Counted from the stretch's first letter, positions 32,998 to 42,699 are shown. The stretch is 43,783 bases of DNA from Deltaproteobacteria bacterium (GCA_029938605.1 JAOZUO010000047.1:1-43783); one strand, 5' to 3'. A program made the numbers and translations. The notes: a model not told the origin generated them from the sequence alone.

Positions 32998-33786
32998 CTA
33001 CGGGAACCTGGCCTGGACGCCAAATTGGGCTTCTAAGTTGAAGCCGATCCACTTTTTGAAGGTGCCCAGCAGGCCGATACGTCCGAAGAGGCCGAGGTAG
33101 CGCAGGAAGTCGTACTGGAACTGGGCATAGAACCGCACCCCCAAATCCAGGTCCTGCCCGTTCGGGGGCAGGTTGGTGGGCTGGTTTTGATTGGTGAGGT
33201 CGATGACCATCTGTAGGGCCAGACCGATCTTGAAGGGCTGCTTGGGGTCGATCCACACCCGCAGGCCCGGCATGAGCATGAGCGGACGGTTGCCTACCAT
33301 GTCCTCCATGACGCCCAGCCGGAAGTCCATCAGAATATCCAGGGAGTGGAGCACCGAAAAGCCCAGGCCGAAGTCCAGGTACACCGGCGCCAACCCCGTG
33401 CAGAAGCTGTCATTGTCCGGCGCGGGATCGCCCTGGCCGCACCAGGTGGTGTCCTCGTAGGTGATCATGAAGGCCGCCCCCACGCCCACGGCGATGTCCA
33501 CCGACACCTGGAGTCTGTGGCTCAGGTTCTTTTTCTGGATCGGTGGGGTCATCTCCTTGGGGGTGTTGTCCTCGGCGGGCGGCTTGACGGCGTCGCCCGT
33601 GTCGCCATCGGGTGACCCCGGTTTGGCCGGCGTCGCGTCGTTGTCATCCCCGGCGACGGTCGGCTCGGCCACGCGCTCCGGTGGTGCCGCCGCGGGTGCT
33701 GCCAGCGCCCCACGGTCGGCCATGAGCATGACCATGGGTACCAACAGAAGCGAAGCCAACAGGACACGGAGTCGAGCGGTTGTCAT
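32998..33786 (-). CDS. Probable outer-membrane beta-barrel protein
   Basis: The 262-residue protein has a signal peptide (MTTARLRVLLASLLLVPMVM, cleaved near ALA-AP), a Pro/Asp-rich linker of about 60 residues, then alternating strands (RLQVSVDIAVGVGAAFMITY, VYLDFGLGFSVLHSLDILMD, LDLGVRFYAQFQYDFLRYLG) ending in aromatic VQARFP, as in small outer-membrane barrels. ATG 33786 is chosen because GAGGT lies seven bases upstream. It is divergent from the solute-binding protein. Confidence 0.75.
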   Translation of the reverse strand: MTTARLRVLLASLLLVPMVMLMADRGALAAPAAAPPERVAEPTVAGDDNDATPAKPGSPDGDTGDAVKPPAEDNTPKEMTPPIQKKNLSHRLQVSVDIAVGVGAAFMITYEDTTWCGQGDPAPDNDSFCTGLAPVYLDFGLGFSVLHSLDILMDFRLGVMEDMVGNRPLMLMPGLRVWIDPKQPFKIGLALQMVIDLTNQNQPTNLPPNGQDLDLGVRFYAQFQYDFLRYLGLFGRIGLLGTFKKWIGFNLEAQFGVQARFP

Positions 33787-33891
33787 GGGTGACCTCTTTA
33801 GGAGACTGTCCGAATCAGCCAGAGGATAACATTTTTGCCCTAGGAATTGCGACATTTGCCATGGGGTTTGGTACTATGCCGAGCACCAACC

Positions 33892-35490
33892 ATGAACCGC
33901 ACGAACCGCCCGGCACAATTCTTGGCACACCGCCTGACAATCGTTCTTCTCGGTGTTTGTGTCGTGTTTTTGGGTCGTTGCGATGGCAGTGACGGTCGGT
34001 CAAGAAAGACCCTGGTCATCGGTCAGGCCAACGCCGTGTTGGGTCTGGACCCGGCGGCCGTGGTGGACAACGAGTCCATCGACGTGGCCGAGCAGATCTT
34101 CGAGCACCTGGTGCGCTACGCTCCCACCTCCATGGATATCCAGCCGGCTCTGGCCACCCGCTGGGAGAAGCAGGCCGACGGTCGGACCTGGCGCTTTTTC
34201 CTGAGAAAGGACGTCAAATTCCACGACGGCACGCCCTTTGACGCCGACGCCGTGGTCTTCTCTTTCTCCCGCCAGCGGTCGGATCTGCGGCTCCCCGGAG
34301 GGAGGCTGAAGTTCCCCTACTGGAACAGCTATTATCGCAACATAGTGGCCGTCAAAAAGGAGTCCTCCCACGTGGTGACCATCACCACGGATCGGCCCTT
34401 CGGTCCGCTGCTGGCCAGCCTGGCCATGTTCCCGGTGTCCATCGTCAGCCCCCGGGCCTTCGGCAAGGTCAAAAAGGGGAAACGGCCGCGACCCGTGGGC
34501 ACAGGCCCCTTCAAGTTCGTGTCCTGGGACCATAAGACCGGGCGCGTCACCTTGGAGGCCAACCGCGGGTACTGGGGGCCCAAGCCCAAGGTGGACCAGG
34601 TGGTGTTCACGCGCATTCCGGATCCCCGACAGCGGCTGCGCGCCCTGCAGAGCGGGCTGATCCATGTGGCCCGGAACCTCCCCCCGGATCTGCTGCACCT
34701 GGTCCGGCTGCACCCTGATTTACGGCTCGCCGAGAGGCCGGCGTACAACGTGGTCTACCTGGCCATGAACACCGAGAAGCGCCCCTTCCACGATCGGCGG
34801 GTGCGCCAGGCCGTGAACTACGCGCTGCGCAAGGACGCCCTCATCGGGCTGGCCTTCCAGGGCATGGCCACCAAGGCCATCGGGCCCCTGCCACCCATCA
34901 TGCGCCCCTTCTACACGGCGGACGTGATGCGCTACGGCTATGATCCCAAGCGCGCCCGGGAGCTGCTCCGGGAGGCGGGATACGATCGCAACCTCCGGCC
35001 CGTGTTCGTGGTCATGGATTCGCCCCGGGCGTACCTGCCCCGGCCCGTGCTGGCGGCCCGCATGATCGCCCGGGACCTGGAGGCCATCGGCATGAAGGTG
35101 GATTTACAGATCATGCCTTTTTCCAAGCAGAAGCAGGTCATGCAGAACGGCAAGCACCACATTGGACTGCACGGGTGGTCCGGCGACAACGGAGATCCGG
35201 ACAACTTCTTGTACAACCTGCTGGACTCTTCCAACGCTGTACACGGCAAGATCAACTACGCCTACTACCGGGAGTACGCCTTCCACAAGCTGGTGGCAAC
35301 CGCCCGGGAGAGCGCCGATTTGAAGGAGCGCATCAGGCTGTACAAAAAGGCTCAGCAGATCGTGATGCAAACGGTGCCCTGGGCGCCATTGGCCCACGCG
35401 AAGATGGTCATCTCCCTTAGGCGGGAGGTGGGCCACTTCCAGCTCCATCCGACGTCCATCCTCGACGTGCGGACGGTGACCCTGGAGTAG
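33892..35490 (+). CDS. Extracytoplasmic solute-binding protein, family 5 (peptide/nickel type)
   Basis: The 532-residue protein has a hydrophobic signal segment (LTIVLLGVCVVFLG, then RC, a poor lipobox). The mature part shows family 5 features: DIQPALATRWEKQADGRTWR, FFLRKDVKFHDGTPFDADAV, GTGPFKF and NRGYWGPKPKVDQ. Such proteins normally feed Opp/Dpp transporters, but no permease or ATPase is nearby. Instead a histidine kinase starts four bases after its stop, so it probably acts as the ligand-binding partner of that sensor. The ATG at 33892 is preferred to upstream codons that would extend into the promoter region, where a TGG-TACTAT extended -10 lies at 33869-33877. Confidence 0.88.
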   Translation: MNRTNRPAQFLAHRLTIVLLGVCVVFLGRCDGSDGRSRKTLVIGQANAVLGLDPAAVVDNESIDVAEQIFEHLVRYAPTSMDIQPALATRWEKQADGRTWRFFLRKDVKFHDGTPFDADAVVFSFSRQRSDLRLPGGRLKFPYWNSYYRNIVAVKKESSHVVTITTDRPFGPLLASLAMFPVSIVSPRAFGKVKKGKRPRPVGTGPFKFVSWDHKTGRVTLEANRGYWGPKPKVDQVVFTRIPDPRQRLRALQSGLIHVARNLPPDLLHLVRLHPDLRLAERPAYNVVYLAMNTEKRPFHDRRVRQAVNYALRKDALIGLAFQGMATKAIGPLPPIMRPFYTADVMRYGYDPKRARELLREAGYDRNLRPVFVVMDSPRAYLPRPVLAARMIARDLEAIGMKVDLQIMPFSKQKQVMQNGKHHIGLHGWSGDNGDPDNFLYNLLDSSNAVHGKINYAYYREYAFHKLVATARESADLKERIRLYKKAQQIVMQTVPWAPLAHAKMVISLRREVGHFQLHPTSILDVRTVTLE

Positions 35491-35493
35491 CCC

Positions 35494-38361
35494 ATGGCTC
35501 GGCGTTTGCGGATCCGTACCAAGCTGATTGTCTGGTTCTTCATCGCCGGCGTCCTACCCCTGGGAGTGGCCAGCTTCTACTCGGTGCGGGTGGTCCGTAG
35601 TCGTGTGGATGACAACCTGGCCAAGGAGACGGATCGCAGCCTACGCATCGGCTTGAACCTGGTGCTTACCTGGGTCGAGCGGATCAGCGATGACGCCGAG
35701 AGGTTGGGACGGGATCCCCTGGTGCGGCAGGCGCTGCATCGTTACACCGCGGGAGGCTCCACGGACGCGGCCAGGTTGCGGCGCCAGGTGAAGAGAATTC
35801 TGGCGCGGTACCGGCACCGCATCTCCTTCGGTGAGGTGGTGCTGGTGGATCGGAAGGACCGGGTGATCACCCGGGAGATCGTGGGCGAGGCCCCCGCGCC
35901 CAAGGTCACCAAGGGCAAAAAGGGGGCCGCCGCGGCTTCGCTGTTGCCCAAGGTTCAACGGAACCGGTTCCTCCACGCGGTGGATATCATACCCGGGCCC
36001 CGGTACCCCGTGGTTCGAGCCATGGCGCCGGTCATCGATGAGGATTTCGAGGTGCTGGGCACGGTCTATGTTCTGGTGCCCCTCGACCATCGGTTCGCCG
36101 ACGTGATCCGCGCCACCCTGGGCATGCACGTGGGCTTTTACCTCGGACGCAAGCCGGCGGCCTCCTCCTTCCACGACGAGCGGGGCCGCTCCGTCCGGGG
36201 GTTGGTCCTGTCCGGTGGGTTGCTGGATCGGGTCTTCGCCGGCAAGTCCCGGGTGGGGGTGGCGTCTGAGGGCAGCACCAAGTACTCCGTGGGTGCGCTG
36301 CCGCTGGTAAACGCCCACCAGCGCCCCGTGGGGCTGTTCTACGTGGCCCTGGATCGGCAGGCCCTGGAGGCGGGAAAGTGGCGCTCCTACCGATCACTGC
36401 TGCTCTTCGCAGCCGGTGTGTTTCTGCTGGCCTTTCTCATCGCCACCTACGCCTCGAGGGACTTGAGCCAGCCCGTCCTCAAGCTGCATGCTCGCGCCAT
36501 GGCCGTGGCCGAGGGCAATCTGGAGGGGCGCATTGGTTTGGAGCCCGGTGATGAGCTTGGCGACCTGGGCAAGGCCTTTGATGACATGACCGATTCCCTG
36601 CGGGAGAACCAGCGGCGGCTGGGGGCGCGTATCAACGAGATCGTCACCCTGCACTCCATTGGTCGGGCGGTCAGTTCCGTGGTGGGCCTTGCCGAGGTGT
36701 TACGTACCGTGGTGGAGGAGATCCGGAGGGCTCTGCACGGCGGGTCCATGGCGATCCTGCTGGCGGATCGCACCGGTCGTCTGGCCTACGGAGCCCAGGT
36801 GCGGTGCGAGGCCGAAGAGGACGACGCCTCCGGGTCGGATCCGGGAGAAGGCAAGGACGCCTCTGCCGAAGGCGGGGAGGGTCAGCCGGTGATCAGCGTA
36901 GGCGAGGGATCGGGCTCTGGGGTGCTCACTGGAGGACGGGCCATTGCCCAGGTGGTCTTCCGCGGTGACTCCGCCCTGTGCGTGGATGACATCGAGAACC
37001 ACGCGGACCTTGGCGAGTTCGCCGCCCAGGAGGGCCTCTCGGGCTCCCTCATGGTCGTGCCCCTGGAGCACAAGGGCCAGCGGCTTGGGGTCATGATGAT
37101 CAACCGGGCCGCACCTCCCTTCGGCGAAGCGGAGCTGCGGCTCCTGTCCACCTTCGCAGATCAGGCATCCACGGCCATCGAGAACGCTCGGCTCTATGAA
37201 GAGGTCACCGTCTTCAACGAGCGGCTGGAGCAGATGGTGGGAGAGCGCACCGCCGAGATCAGCCAGACCAATAGGGATCTGGCCGACGCTCTACGGGAGC
37301 TTCAGGACGCCCAGTCCCAGCTTCTATTGTCCGAGCGGCTGGCCGGCATGGGGCAGCTGGTGGCCGGCATCGCCCACGAGATCAACACGCCGGCCGCGGC
37401 GATCCAGGGGGCGGTCACCAACCTGGATCGCAGCCTGTTGCGGCTCATGGACTACTGCCGGCAGTTGGCGAACCTCGGCCTCAGCGTGCCCCATTGGAAC
37501 GCCTTTATCGATGAGGTGGCCCACCACGCCGCCCGCACGGAGCTGCGCCAGGCCATCTCCGCCGCCGAGGCCCGTAAGAAGTCGGGAGAACTGGCCGAAC
37601 AGCTCGAGGTCTGCGGGGTGTCAGACGCTCGCCGCATGGCTCGCCGCATGGTGGATTTCGGGGCCTCCGATTCGGCCCTGCGGCTGCTGGATCTTGCCGG
37701 GCCCACCGACGCCGTGCCGCTCATCGGTTGCCTGCTGGAGCTGGTAATGCTTCGGCGGAACGGGCTGGCCATCTCCACGGCCATCTCCACGGTAAACCGC
37801 ATCGTCAGCGCCCTGAGGGCCTACAGCCACCTGGACCAGACCAGCGTGGATACGGTCAACCTCCACGACGGAATCGAGACCACGCTCATCATCCTGGGCA
37901 GTCGGCTCAAACACGGCATCACCGTGGTGCGCCGTTTCGGAGACCTGCCGGCGGTGCCGGTGTACGTGGACGAGCTGAACCAGGTGTGGACGAACCTCAT
38001 CGTAAATGGTGTGGACGCCATCGGGGAGAAGGGCGAACTCGTCATCGAGTCCGAGGTCTTGGGTGACGAGGTGGTAGTACGTATCATGGACAACGGGCCG
38101 GGGATCCCCCAGGAGCTACAGCAGCGGATCTTTAAGCCGTTTTTCACGACCAAGGCCAAGGGAAAAGGTACGGGGTTGGGCCTGGGCATCGTACAACGCA
38201 TCGTGGAAAAGCACGGTGGTCGCATGGAGGCCCAATCCAAGCCGGGTCGCACCTGTTTCAGCGTGTACCTACCTGTGGGTGGCCCACCGCCCCTGGAGAA
38301 GCGTCCTCAGAAGCAGGGGGTGTTGGAGGCGTCGGCGGAGAAGAAGGACGCCGAAGAGTAG
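35494..38361 (+). CDS. Membrane sensor histidine kinase (Cache-like, HAMP, GAF, HisKA, HATPase)
   Basis: The 955-residue kinase has membrane helices at about 10-33 and 300-320 with a periplasmic Cache-like domain between. HAMP (321-372), GAF (about 378-565, with an acidic Gly/Ser insert at 440-475) and a coiled coil (570-612) follow. The H-box has His628 in AGIAHEINTP. About 150 residues separate it from the region that precedes the HATPase (N-box near 834-843, DNGPG 866-870, KGTGLGLGIV 891-900), a long helical insert. No receiver is attached. The gene lies between the solute-binding protein and a REC-GGDEF gene, its likely phosphorylation target. Confidence 0.92.
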   Translation: MARRLRIRTKLIVWFFIAGVLPLGVASFYSVRVVRSRVDDNLAKETDRSLRIGLNLVLTWVERISDDAERLGRDPLVRQALHRYTAGGSTDAARLRRQVKRILARYRHRISFGEVVLVDRKDRVITREIVGEAPAPKVTKGKKGAAAASLLPKVQRNRFLHAVDIIPGPRYPVVRAMAPVIDEDFEVLGTVYVLVPLDHRFADVIRATLGMHVGFYLGRKPAASSFHDERGRSVRGLVLSGGLLDRVFAGKSRVGVASEGSTKYSVGALPLVNAHQRPVGLFYVALDRQALEAGKWRSYRSLLLFAAGVFLLAFLIATYASRDLSQPVLKLHARAMAVAEGNLEGRIGLEPGDELGDLGKAFDDMTDSLRENQRRLGARINEIVTLHSIGRAVSSVVGLAEVLRTVVEEIRRALHGGSMAILLADRTGRLAYGAQVRCEAEEDDASGSDPGEGKDASAEGGEGQPVISVGEGSGSGVLTGGRAIAQVVFRGDSALCVDDIENHADLGEFAAQEGLSGSLMVVPLEHKGQRLGVMMINRAAPPFGEAELRLLSTFADQASTAIENARLYEEVTVFNERLEQMVGERTAEISQTNRDLADALRELQDAQSQLLLSERLAGMGQLVAGIAHEINTPAAAIQGAVTNLDRSLLRLMDYCRQLANLGLSVPHWNAFIDEVAHHAARTELRQAISAAEARKKSGELAEQLEVCGVSDARRMARRMVDFGASDSALRLLDLAGPTDAVPLIGCLLELVMLRRNGLAISTAISTVNRIVSALRAYSHLDQTSVDTVNLHDGIETTLIILGSRLKHGITVVRRFGDLPAVPVYVDELNQVWTNLIVNGVDAIGEKGELVIESEVLGDEVVVRIMDNGPGIPQELQQRIFKPFFTTKAKGKGTGLGLGIVQRIVEKHGGRMEAQSKPGRTCFSVYLPVGGPPPLEKRPQKQGVLEASAEKKDAEE

Positions 38362-38369
38362 CCTGAGCC

Positions 38370-38404
38370 CAGGGCTTGGATGAGGCTTGGGTGAGGCTTG
38401 GGCT
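38370..38404 (+). repeat. Short direct repeats before the REC-GGDEF gene
   Basis: An 11-base unit close to GGCTTGGGTGA occurs three times in tandem between the kinase stop and the next start. No function is evident. Confidence 0.6.
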
Positions 38405-38431
38405 ATGTATTAGGAATTCGGAAGGACTCCC

Positions 38432-39526
38432 ATGATCGTGGCGAACAAAGGATCGCAACACACCGAGACACCCGACCTGCCCCGGCGGGAGGTGATCTTG
38501 TGCGTGGACGATGAGGAGACCGTACTCACGGTGCTCAAAGATCAGCTGGAGGACAGCTTCGGAGACACCTGTGAGGTGGAGTCCGCCAACTCCGGCGCCG
38601 AAGCCCTGGAGCTCATCGAGACCCTCGACGCCCAGCGCGAGACCCTGGCGGTGGTGGTGGTGGATCAGATCATGCCGGGCATGAACGGGGCGGAGCTGCT
38701 GGAGCGTATCGGTAAGAACCACCCCGGCACCCTCAAGATCATGCTCACGGGCCAGGCGGGCCTGGATGCCGTGGTCTACGCCATCAACCAGGCGGGGCTA
38801 AACCGTTACATCGCCAAGCCCTGGGACGAGCAAGATCTCAAGCTGTCGGTGGAGGGGCTGCTGGATCGGTTCCGCCTGGGCCAGGAGAACATTCGCCTGC
38901 TGGGCGATCTGCGCCGGAAGAACGAGGAGCTCGAGCGGCTCAACGCCAACTTGGAGGATCTGGTGCTCCAGCGTACACGGGAGCTGGAGGACGCCAACGC
39001 CCGGCTGTCCAAGCTCGCTGTCACCGACGGGCTCACCGGGCTGTTCAACCACCGATATTTTCAGGAGCAGTTGGCTCGGGAGACGGACCGCGCCCGGCGC
39101 ACGTCCGAGCCGGTGACCCTGCTCATGATCGACGTGGATCACTTCAAGCAGTACAACGACTCCAACGGTCACCAGGCCGGCGACGGGGTGTTGCGTGCAC
39201 TGGCCGGGCTCTTCGGCGCCGGCCGGCGCATGAACGACGTGGTGGCCCGTTACGGCGGCGAGGAGTTCGCCATCATCCTGAGCGGTACCGATCGTCGGGC
39301 GGGCTCTTTGGTGGCGGAGTACATCCGTCGGCGGGTGGCCGAGACGCGGTTCGACGGCGAACAGACCCAGCCCGGGGGAAGGCTCACCATCTCGGTAGGG
39401 GTGGGCGCGGCACCCTTGGACGCGGATGATCCCCGGGAGTTGATACAGGTCACCGACGAGGCGTTGTACCGGGCCAAGGACGGCGGGCGGAACTCCGTGG
39501 CCGTGGTGGGGGAGATATCGGCGTAA
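38432..39526 (+). CDS. Response regulator diguanylate cyclase (REC-GGDEF)
   Basis: The 364-residue protein has a receiver (18-145) with Asp26/Asp27, phospho-acceptor Asp78 in VVVDQIMPGMNG and Lys in IAKPW, a coiled coil (150-195), and a GGDEF domain with active GGEEF (275-279). The I-site RMND (266-269) is exactly five residues before it, as in product-inhibited cyclases. It should make c-di-GMP when phosphorylated, most likely by the histidine kinase gene 70 bases upstream. Confidence 0.94.
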   Translation: MIVANKGSQHTETPDLPRREVILCVDDEETVLTVLKDQLEDSFGDTCEVESANSGAEALELIETLDAQRETLAVVVVDQIMPGMNGAELLERIGKNHPGTLKIMLTGQAGLDAVVYAINQAGLNRYIAKPWDEQDLKLSVEGLLDRFRLGQENIRLLGDLRRKNEELERLNANLEDLVLQRTRELEDANARLSKLAVTDGLTGLFNHRYFQEQLARETDRARRTSEPVTLLMIDVDHFKQYNDSNGHQAGDGVLRALAGLFGAGRRMNDVVARYGGEEFAIILSGTDRRAGSLVAEYIRRRVAETRFDGEQTQPGGRLTISVGVGAAPLDADDPRELIQVTDEALYRAKDGGRNSVAVVGEISA

Positions 39527-39677
39527 CCCGGAGCCCTCCCCGAGCCGCCTAAAATTCAACAAAACCAATGGACGTAGCAGTTCTTACAGCATCTATTAAG
39601 GGGCGTCGGTCCACCCATCTTGTTGATCTGTGGCCTCAGACTGTGCTATGGGATGTATAGAGACCAAGAGATAACTG

Positions 39678-39706
39678 TTGAGTTGGGCAGTTCTATTTAG
39701 TAAATA
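39678..39706 (+). promoter_or_regulatory. Promoter and palindrome before the Cys-rich lipoprotein
   Basis: TTGAGT (39678-39683) and TAAATA (39701-39706) are 17 bases apart. The -10 is half of a perfect 13-base palindrome, TATTTA-G-TAAATA (39694-39706), which could be an operator. Downstream in the leader a small hairpin GCACC-TGCG-GGTGC lies at 39730-39743. Confidence 0.42.
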
Positions 39707-39765
39707 TCCCACTCGAGTAACCTAAGAACGCACCTGCGGGTGCAAAGTCCCAAGGAGTGCAGGCA

Positions 39766-41484
39766 ATGATGAGAAACAAGGGTCTATGGGCAGCGTTGAG
39801 CTGCGTGGCTGTGCTTGGTCTGACGGCCGGCTGCAGTGACGACGACTCAGTATGTGGAGACGGCGTGGCCGAGGGCAGCGAGCAGTGTGACTTGGCTGAT
39901 CTGGGCGGCGCCACTTGCGCGGATGCAGTCCCGGGTAGCACCGGCACCCTGGCATGCACGGCAGCCTGCACCTTCGATACCACCCTTTGCGGCGCTCTGC
40001 AGTGCGGCAACGGCATCAACGAGTTCGGCGAGATCTGCGACTGCGGCACCGACCTGTCGAACCTCCCGGCGGGATGCACCGACGTCAACGGCGGCGCCAA
40101 CGCTAATTGCAGCGCCACCTGTACGCAGGTGGACCTGTGCGGCGACGGCGAGGTGACCGGCGACGAGGAGTGCGACTGTGGCGATCCCACGCTGGTCAGC
40201 TCCGTGCCCGGCGACTGCGACGACTATAACGATCCGGCCACCAGCGCCTGCTACGACGACTGCACCATCAACACTGCGATCAACTGCGAAGGCGAGCTCT
40301 ATGACGATTGCGAGATCCTCGACCAAGGCTTCTGCTGCGAGGACGAGTATGGCGTGCAGCTCGAGTGCAAGACCTCGATGTTAAGCGGTGGGGATAACAC
40401 CTGTGCGCGCAGTTGCACGGCAGCAAGTGAGTGTCCTTGGAACAACATTTGCTTCGGTAGCATCAATCCGACCTACGACATGTGTTTCTATTCCCAATGT
40501 GGCCCCGGTGACGTTATCGACTCCGAGTTTTACACGTCCTGCGACGCATTTGGCAACACGGGTACGTGTATCCCCTTTGGCCGGTACTCCGACACCAAGG
40601 ACTTCTACGGCTTCTGTTTTGAGCCCGGCGACCTCGGCCACGGCGTGGCCTGCCCCACCAGCAACGCCACTCCCCCCGTGTCCCTGCTGGGCACCGATCG
40701 TGACATCGCCGGCGGCGCCGCCGCCAGCATGTGCAGTAACGGTCTCTGCCTCGCGGTTTCGGGTGCCACCGAGGGCACCTGTGCTCAGTTCTGCGACTGG
40801 GAGACGGAGTATGAGGCCCTCTTCTACGGTGGCACGTCGGGCTCCCTTGCCTGCCCCACCGACTCCAACTGCTGGGCCGAGGCCACCATCTCCGAGGACA
40901 GTGTCTCGCCCTACGCCGACTTCGGTTACCGCTCCGCGGGCATCGGCTACTGTCAGACGCCTGAGTCGGTGGATCCCGACGGCATGACCACCTGCTCCCT
41001 GGTCACCGGCGAGCTCCTGAGCAACACGAGCAACGATTGCACCGACAGCCACACCAACGGTCGTTGCGTGCTGGTCCGCTACAACGTGGACTACCACGAT
41101 GCGAACGGGAGTGTCATCAGCTCGGGTACGGAAGTGACCATGGGTTCGCTCATCGGTACCTGCATGGACACGACGGGCACCGAGATCGCCAACGTCTGGG
41201 ACACCTGTGATCCCGCTGCCGACGTCTGCCCCCTAGGTTCGTCCTGCGTGGAAGAGGACGTCTTCGACACCGCCGCGGGCGCGACCCGTTGTATTCCGTA
41301 CTGCGACACCGAGCACCACGGCCTTACCGGGAACCCCACCTGTCAGGACCTCGGCGCTGCCGACGGCGACGGCACCGCGGACTCCACTCCCATCTGCACC
41401 TCGGTTTCGTACACCTACGGAACGGGCGGAGCGGAGGATCCGTCGAAGTCCCGCCTCGGTTACTGTGCCCTGCCCAGGCCGTAG
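39766..41484 (+). CDS. Cysteine-rich secreted lipoprotein with Myxococcus-type repeats
   Basis: The 572-residue lipoprotein has signal ALSCVAVLGLTAGC with Cys23. The mature protein holds many Cys in repeated CGDG...EQCD patterns (VCGDGVAEGSEQCDLADLGG, CGNGINEFGEICDCG, CGDGEVTGDEECDCG), matching the Myxococcus cysteine-rich repeat. The C-terminal 350 residues are also Cys-rich (SSCVEED, TRCIPYCDTEHHG) with no known fold recognised. AAGGAG sits eight bases before ATG 39766. It is monocistronic: a strong terminator follows. Confidence 0.87.
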   Translation: MMRNKGLWAALSCVAVLGLTAGCSDDDSVCGDGVAEGSEQCDLADLGGATCADAVPGSTGTLACTAACTFDTTLCGALQCGNGINEFGEICDCGTDLSNLPAGCTDVNGGANANCSATCTQVDLCGDGEVTGDEECDCGDPTLVSSVPGDCDDYNDPATSACYDDCTINTAINCEGELYDDCEILDQGFCCEDEYGVQLECKTSMLSGGDNTCARSCTAASECPWNNICFGSINPTYDMCFYSQCGPGDVIDSEFYTSCDAFGNTGTCIPFGRYSDTKDFYGFCFEPGDLGHGVACPTSNATPPVSLLGTDRDIAGGAAASMCSNGLCLAVSGATEGTCAQFCDWETEYEALFYGGTSGSLACPTDSNCWAEATISEDSVSPYADFGYRSAGIGYCQTPESVDPDGMTTCSLVTGELLSNTSNDCTDSHTNGRCVLVRYNVDYHDANGSVISSGTEVTMGSLIGTCMDTTGTEIANVWDTCDPAADVCPLGSSCVEEDVFDTAAGATRCIPYCDTEHHGLTGNPTCQDLGAADGDGTADSTPICTSVSYTYGTGGAEDPSKSRLGYCALPRP

Positions 41485-41524
41485 CATAGAGCTACATAAC
41501 GGGTAGAACCCTTCTTGGGTACTG

Positions 41525-41555
41525 CGCCCCCCGGTTCGCCGGGGGGCGTTTTTTT
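41525..41555 (+). terminator. Strong intrinsic terminator
   Basis: A perfect ten-base-pair stem, CGCCCCCCGG with CCGGGGGGCG, closes a TTCG tetraloop and is followed by seven T. It ends the Cys-rich lipoprotein transcript. Confidence 0.95.
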
Positions 41556-41623
41556 ATGCGCGAGAGGTTGACGGCATGAGGGTCGGCCGATACACCAATC
41601 ATCCTAATGAGGAGTACACCCAA

Positions 41624-42562
41624 ATGAGTAAGCAAGAGTCCTTCAACGAGAAGCTGGGCGGGGCGAGCCTTCCAGAGCTGGAGGGGATGTGGAAGGAGGC
41701 CCTGCTCGAGTTCATGGATCAGATCGGCGTGCCGGAGCGGTACATCGAGGCCGAGGGGTCGGTGCAGCGGCACGAGACCTGGACTTCCCTGGCCCCCGAC
41801 TGGATCACCCTGCCGGTGGTGGTGAGGCAGCAGCGGTATGGCGAGCTCCTCGAGGTGCTTCGGGAGGCGGGCTACGCCACCCGGGCCGAGTGTCTGCGCT
41901 GTGGGGACTGCTGTCGCAACTCCGGGCCGACCCTGTTTTTGGACGACCTGCGCCTTTTTGAGGAGGGTCTGCTGCAGCGCAACCAGGTCTATACCCTACG
42001 ACGGGGAGAGCGGGTGGCCTTGCCCGCCGGCGTGGGCACCATGGTGCTTAAGGCCGAGACCCTCAAGATTCGGGACAACCCCGAGACGGGTCACTGCTTC
42101 TTTCTGGACGACGACATCGATCGTTGTCAGATCTACCATGGCCGCCCCTTGCAGTGTCGGGCCCAGGCCTGTTGGGACACCTCGGACATCGAGTACGCCA
42201 TCGAAAACGAGGAGCGGCTCAACCGCGCCCATGTAGTCGGGCCCCATGAGCCCGTGGCCGAGGCCATGGTCGCCCACGAGGCCCACTGCTCGCTGGCCCT
42301 GTTGGCTGACGCCTTCGCCGAGCTGGGCGAGGGTGACGAAGCGGCGGTGGATCGTATCGTGGACGCCCTGGCCTACGACACCCAGCTCAGACCCCTGCTG
42401 GCCGAGAAGCTGCCCCTGGCCGCCGACGAGCTGGACTTCTATTTCGGCCGGCCCCTGAAAAAGGTGGTGGAGATGTTCGGAGTCCAGGTGATGGACGACG
42501 GGGATGGCTACCGGCTCGAGCCCATCGCCCCGCCCCCCTCTGAAGCCCCGGATAAGGACTAG
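41624..42562 (+). CDS. YkgJ-type CxxCC cluster (zinc/iron-chelating) protein
   Basis: The 312-residue cytoplasmic protein has the YkgJ signature CLRCGDCCRNSGP (near residues 95-107), followed by HCFFLDDDIDRC and RPLQCRAQAC, a Cys-rich set likely to bind zinc or an iron-sulfur cluster. The helical N- and C-terminal regions are not recognised. GAGGAG lies about ten bases before ATG 41624; a longer frame from 41576 starts within 25 bases of the terminator and is less likely. Function within the family is unclear. Confidence 0.85.
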   Translation: MSKQESFNEKLGGASLPELEGMWKEALLEFMDQIGVPERYIEAEGSVQRHETWTSLAPDWITLPVVVRQQRYGELLEVLREAGYATRAECLRCGDCCRNSGPTLFLDDLRLFEEGLLQRNQVYTLRRGERVALPAGVGTMVLKAETLKIRDNPETGHCFFLDDDIDRCQIYHGRPLQCRAQACWDTSDIEYAIENEERLNRAHVVGPHEPVAEAMVAHEAHCSLALLADAFAELGEGDEAAVDRIVDALAYDTQLRPLLAEKLPLAADELDFYFGRPLKKVVEMFGVQVMDDGDGYRLEPIAPPPSEAPDKD

Positions 42563-42699
42563 TGCTTCGCCCCTCCTGTCATCCCCGCGACCCGGAGGAA
42601 GAATAGTGCCTCGCCCCTCCTGTCATTCTCGCGAAGGCGGGGATCCATCCGAAAAATGGTTGCGAAAGACCCTGGATCCCCGCTTTCGCGGGGATGACA
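42561..42699. repeat. Dispersed-type repeat: 30-bp direct repeats and 27-bp inverted repeat
   Basis: A 30-base sequence beginning AGTGCTTCGCCCCTCC occurs at 42561-42590 and again, 27 of 30 identical, at 42604-42633. Arms of 27 bases at 42621-42647 and 42673-42699 are inverted copies with three mismatches and a 25-base loop. The arm core CGCGAAAGCGGGGATCC and its translation DPRFRGDD are known from dispersed repeats in many proteobacterial genomes. The repeat fills the gap between the YkgJ gene and the next gene. Confidence 0.85.
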
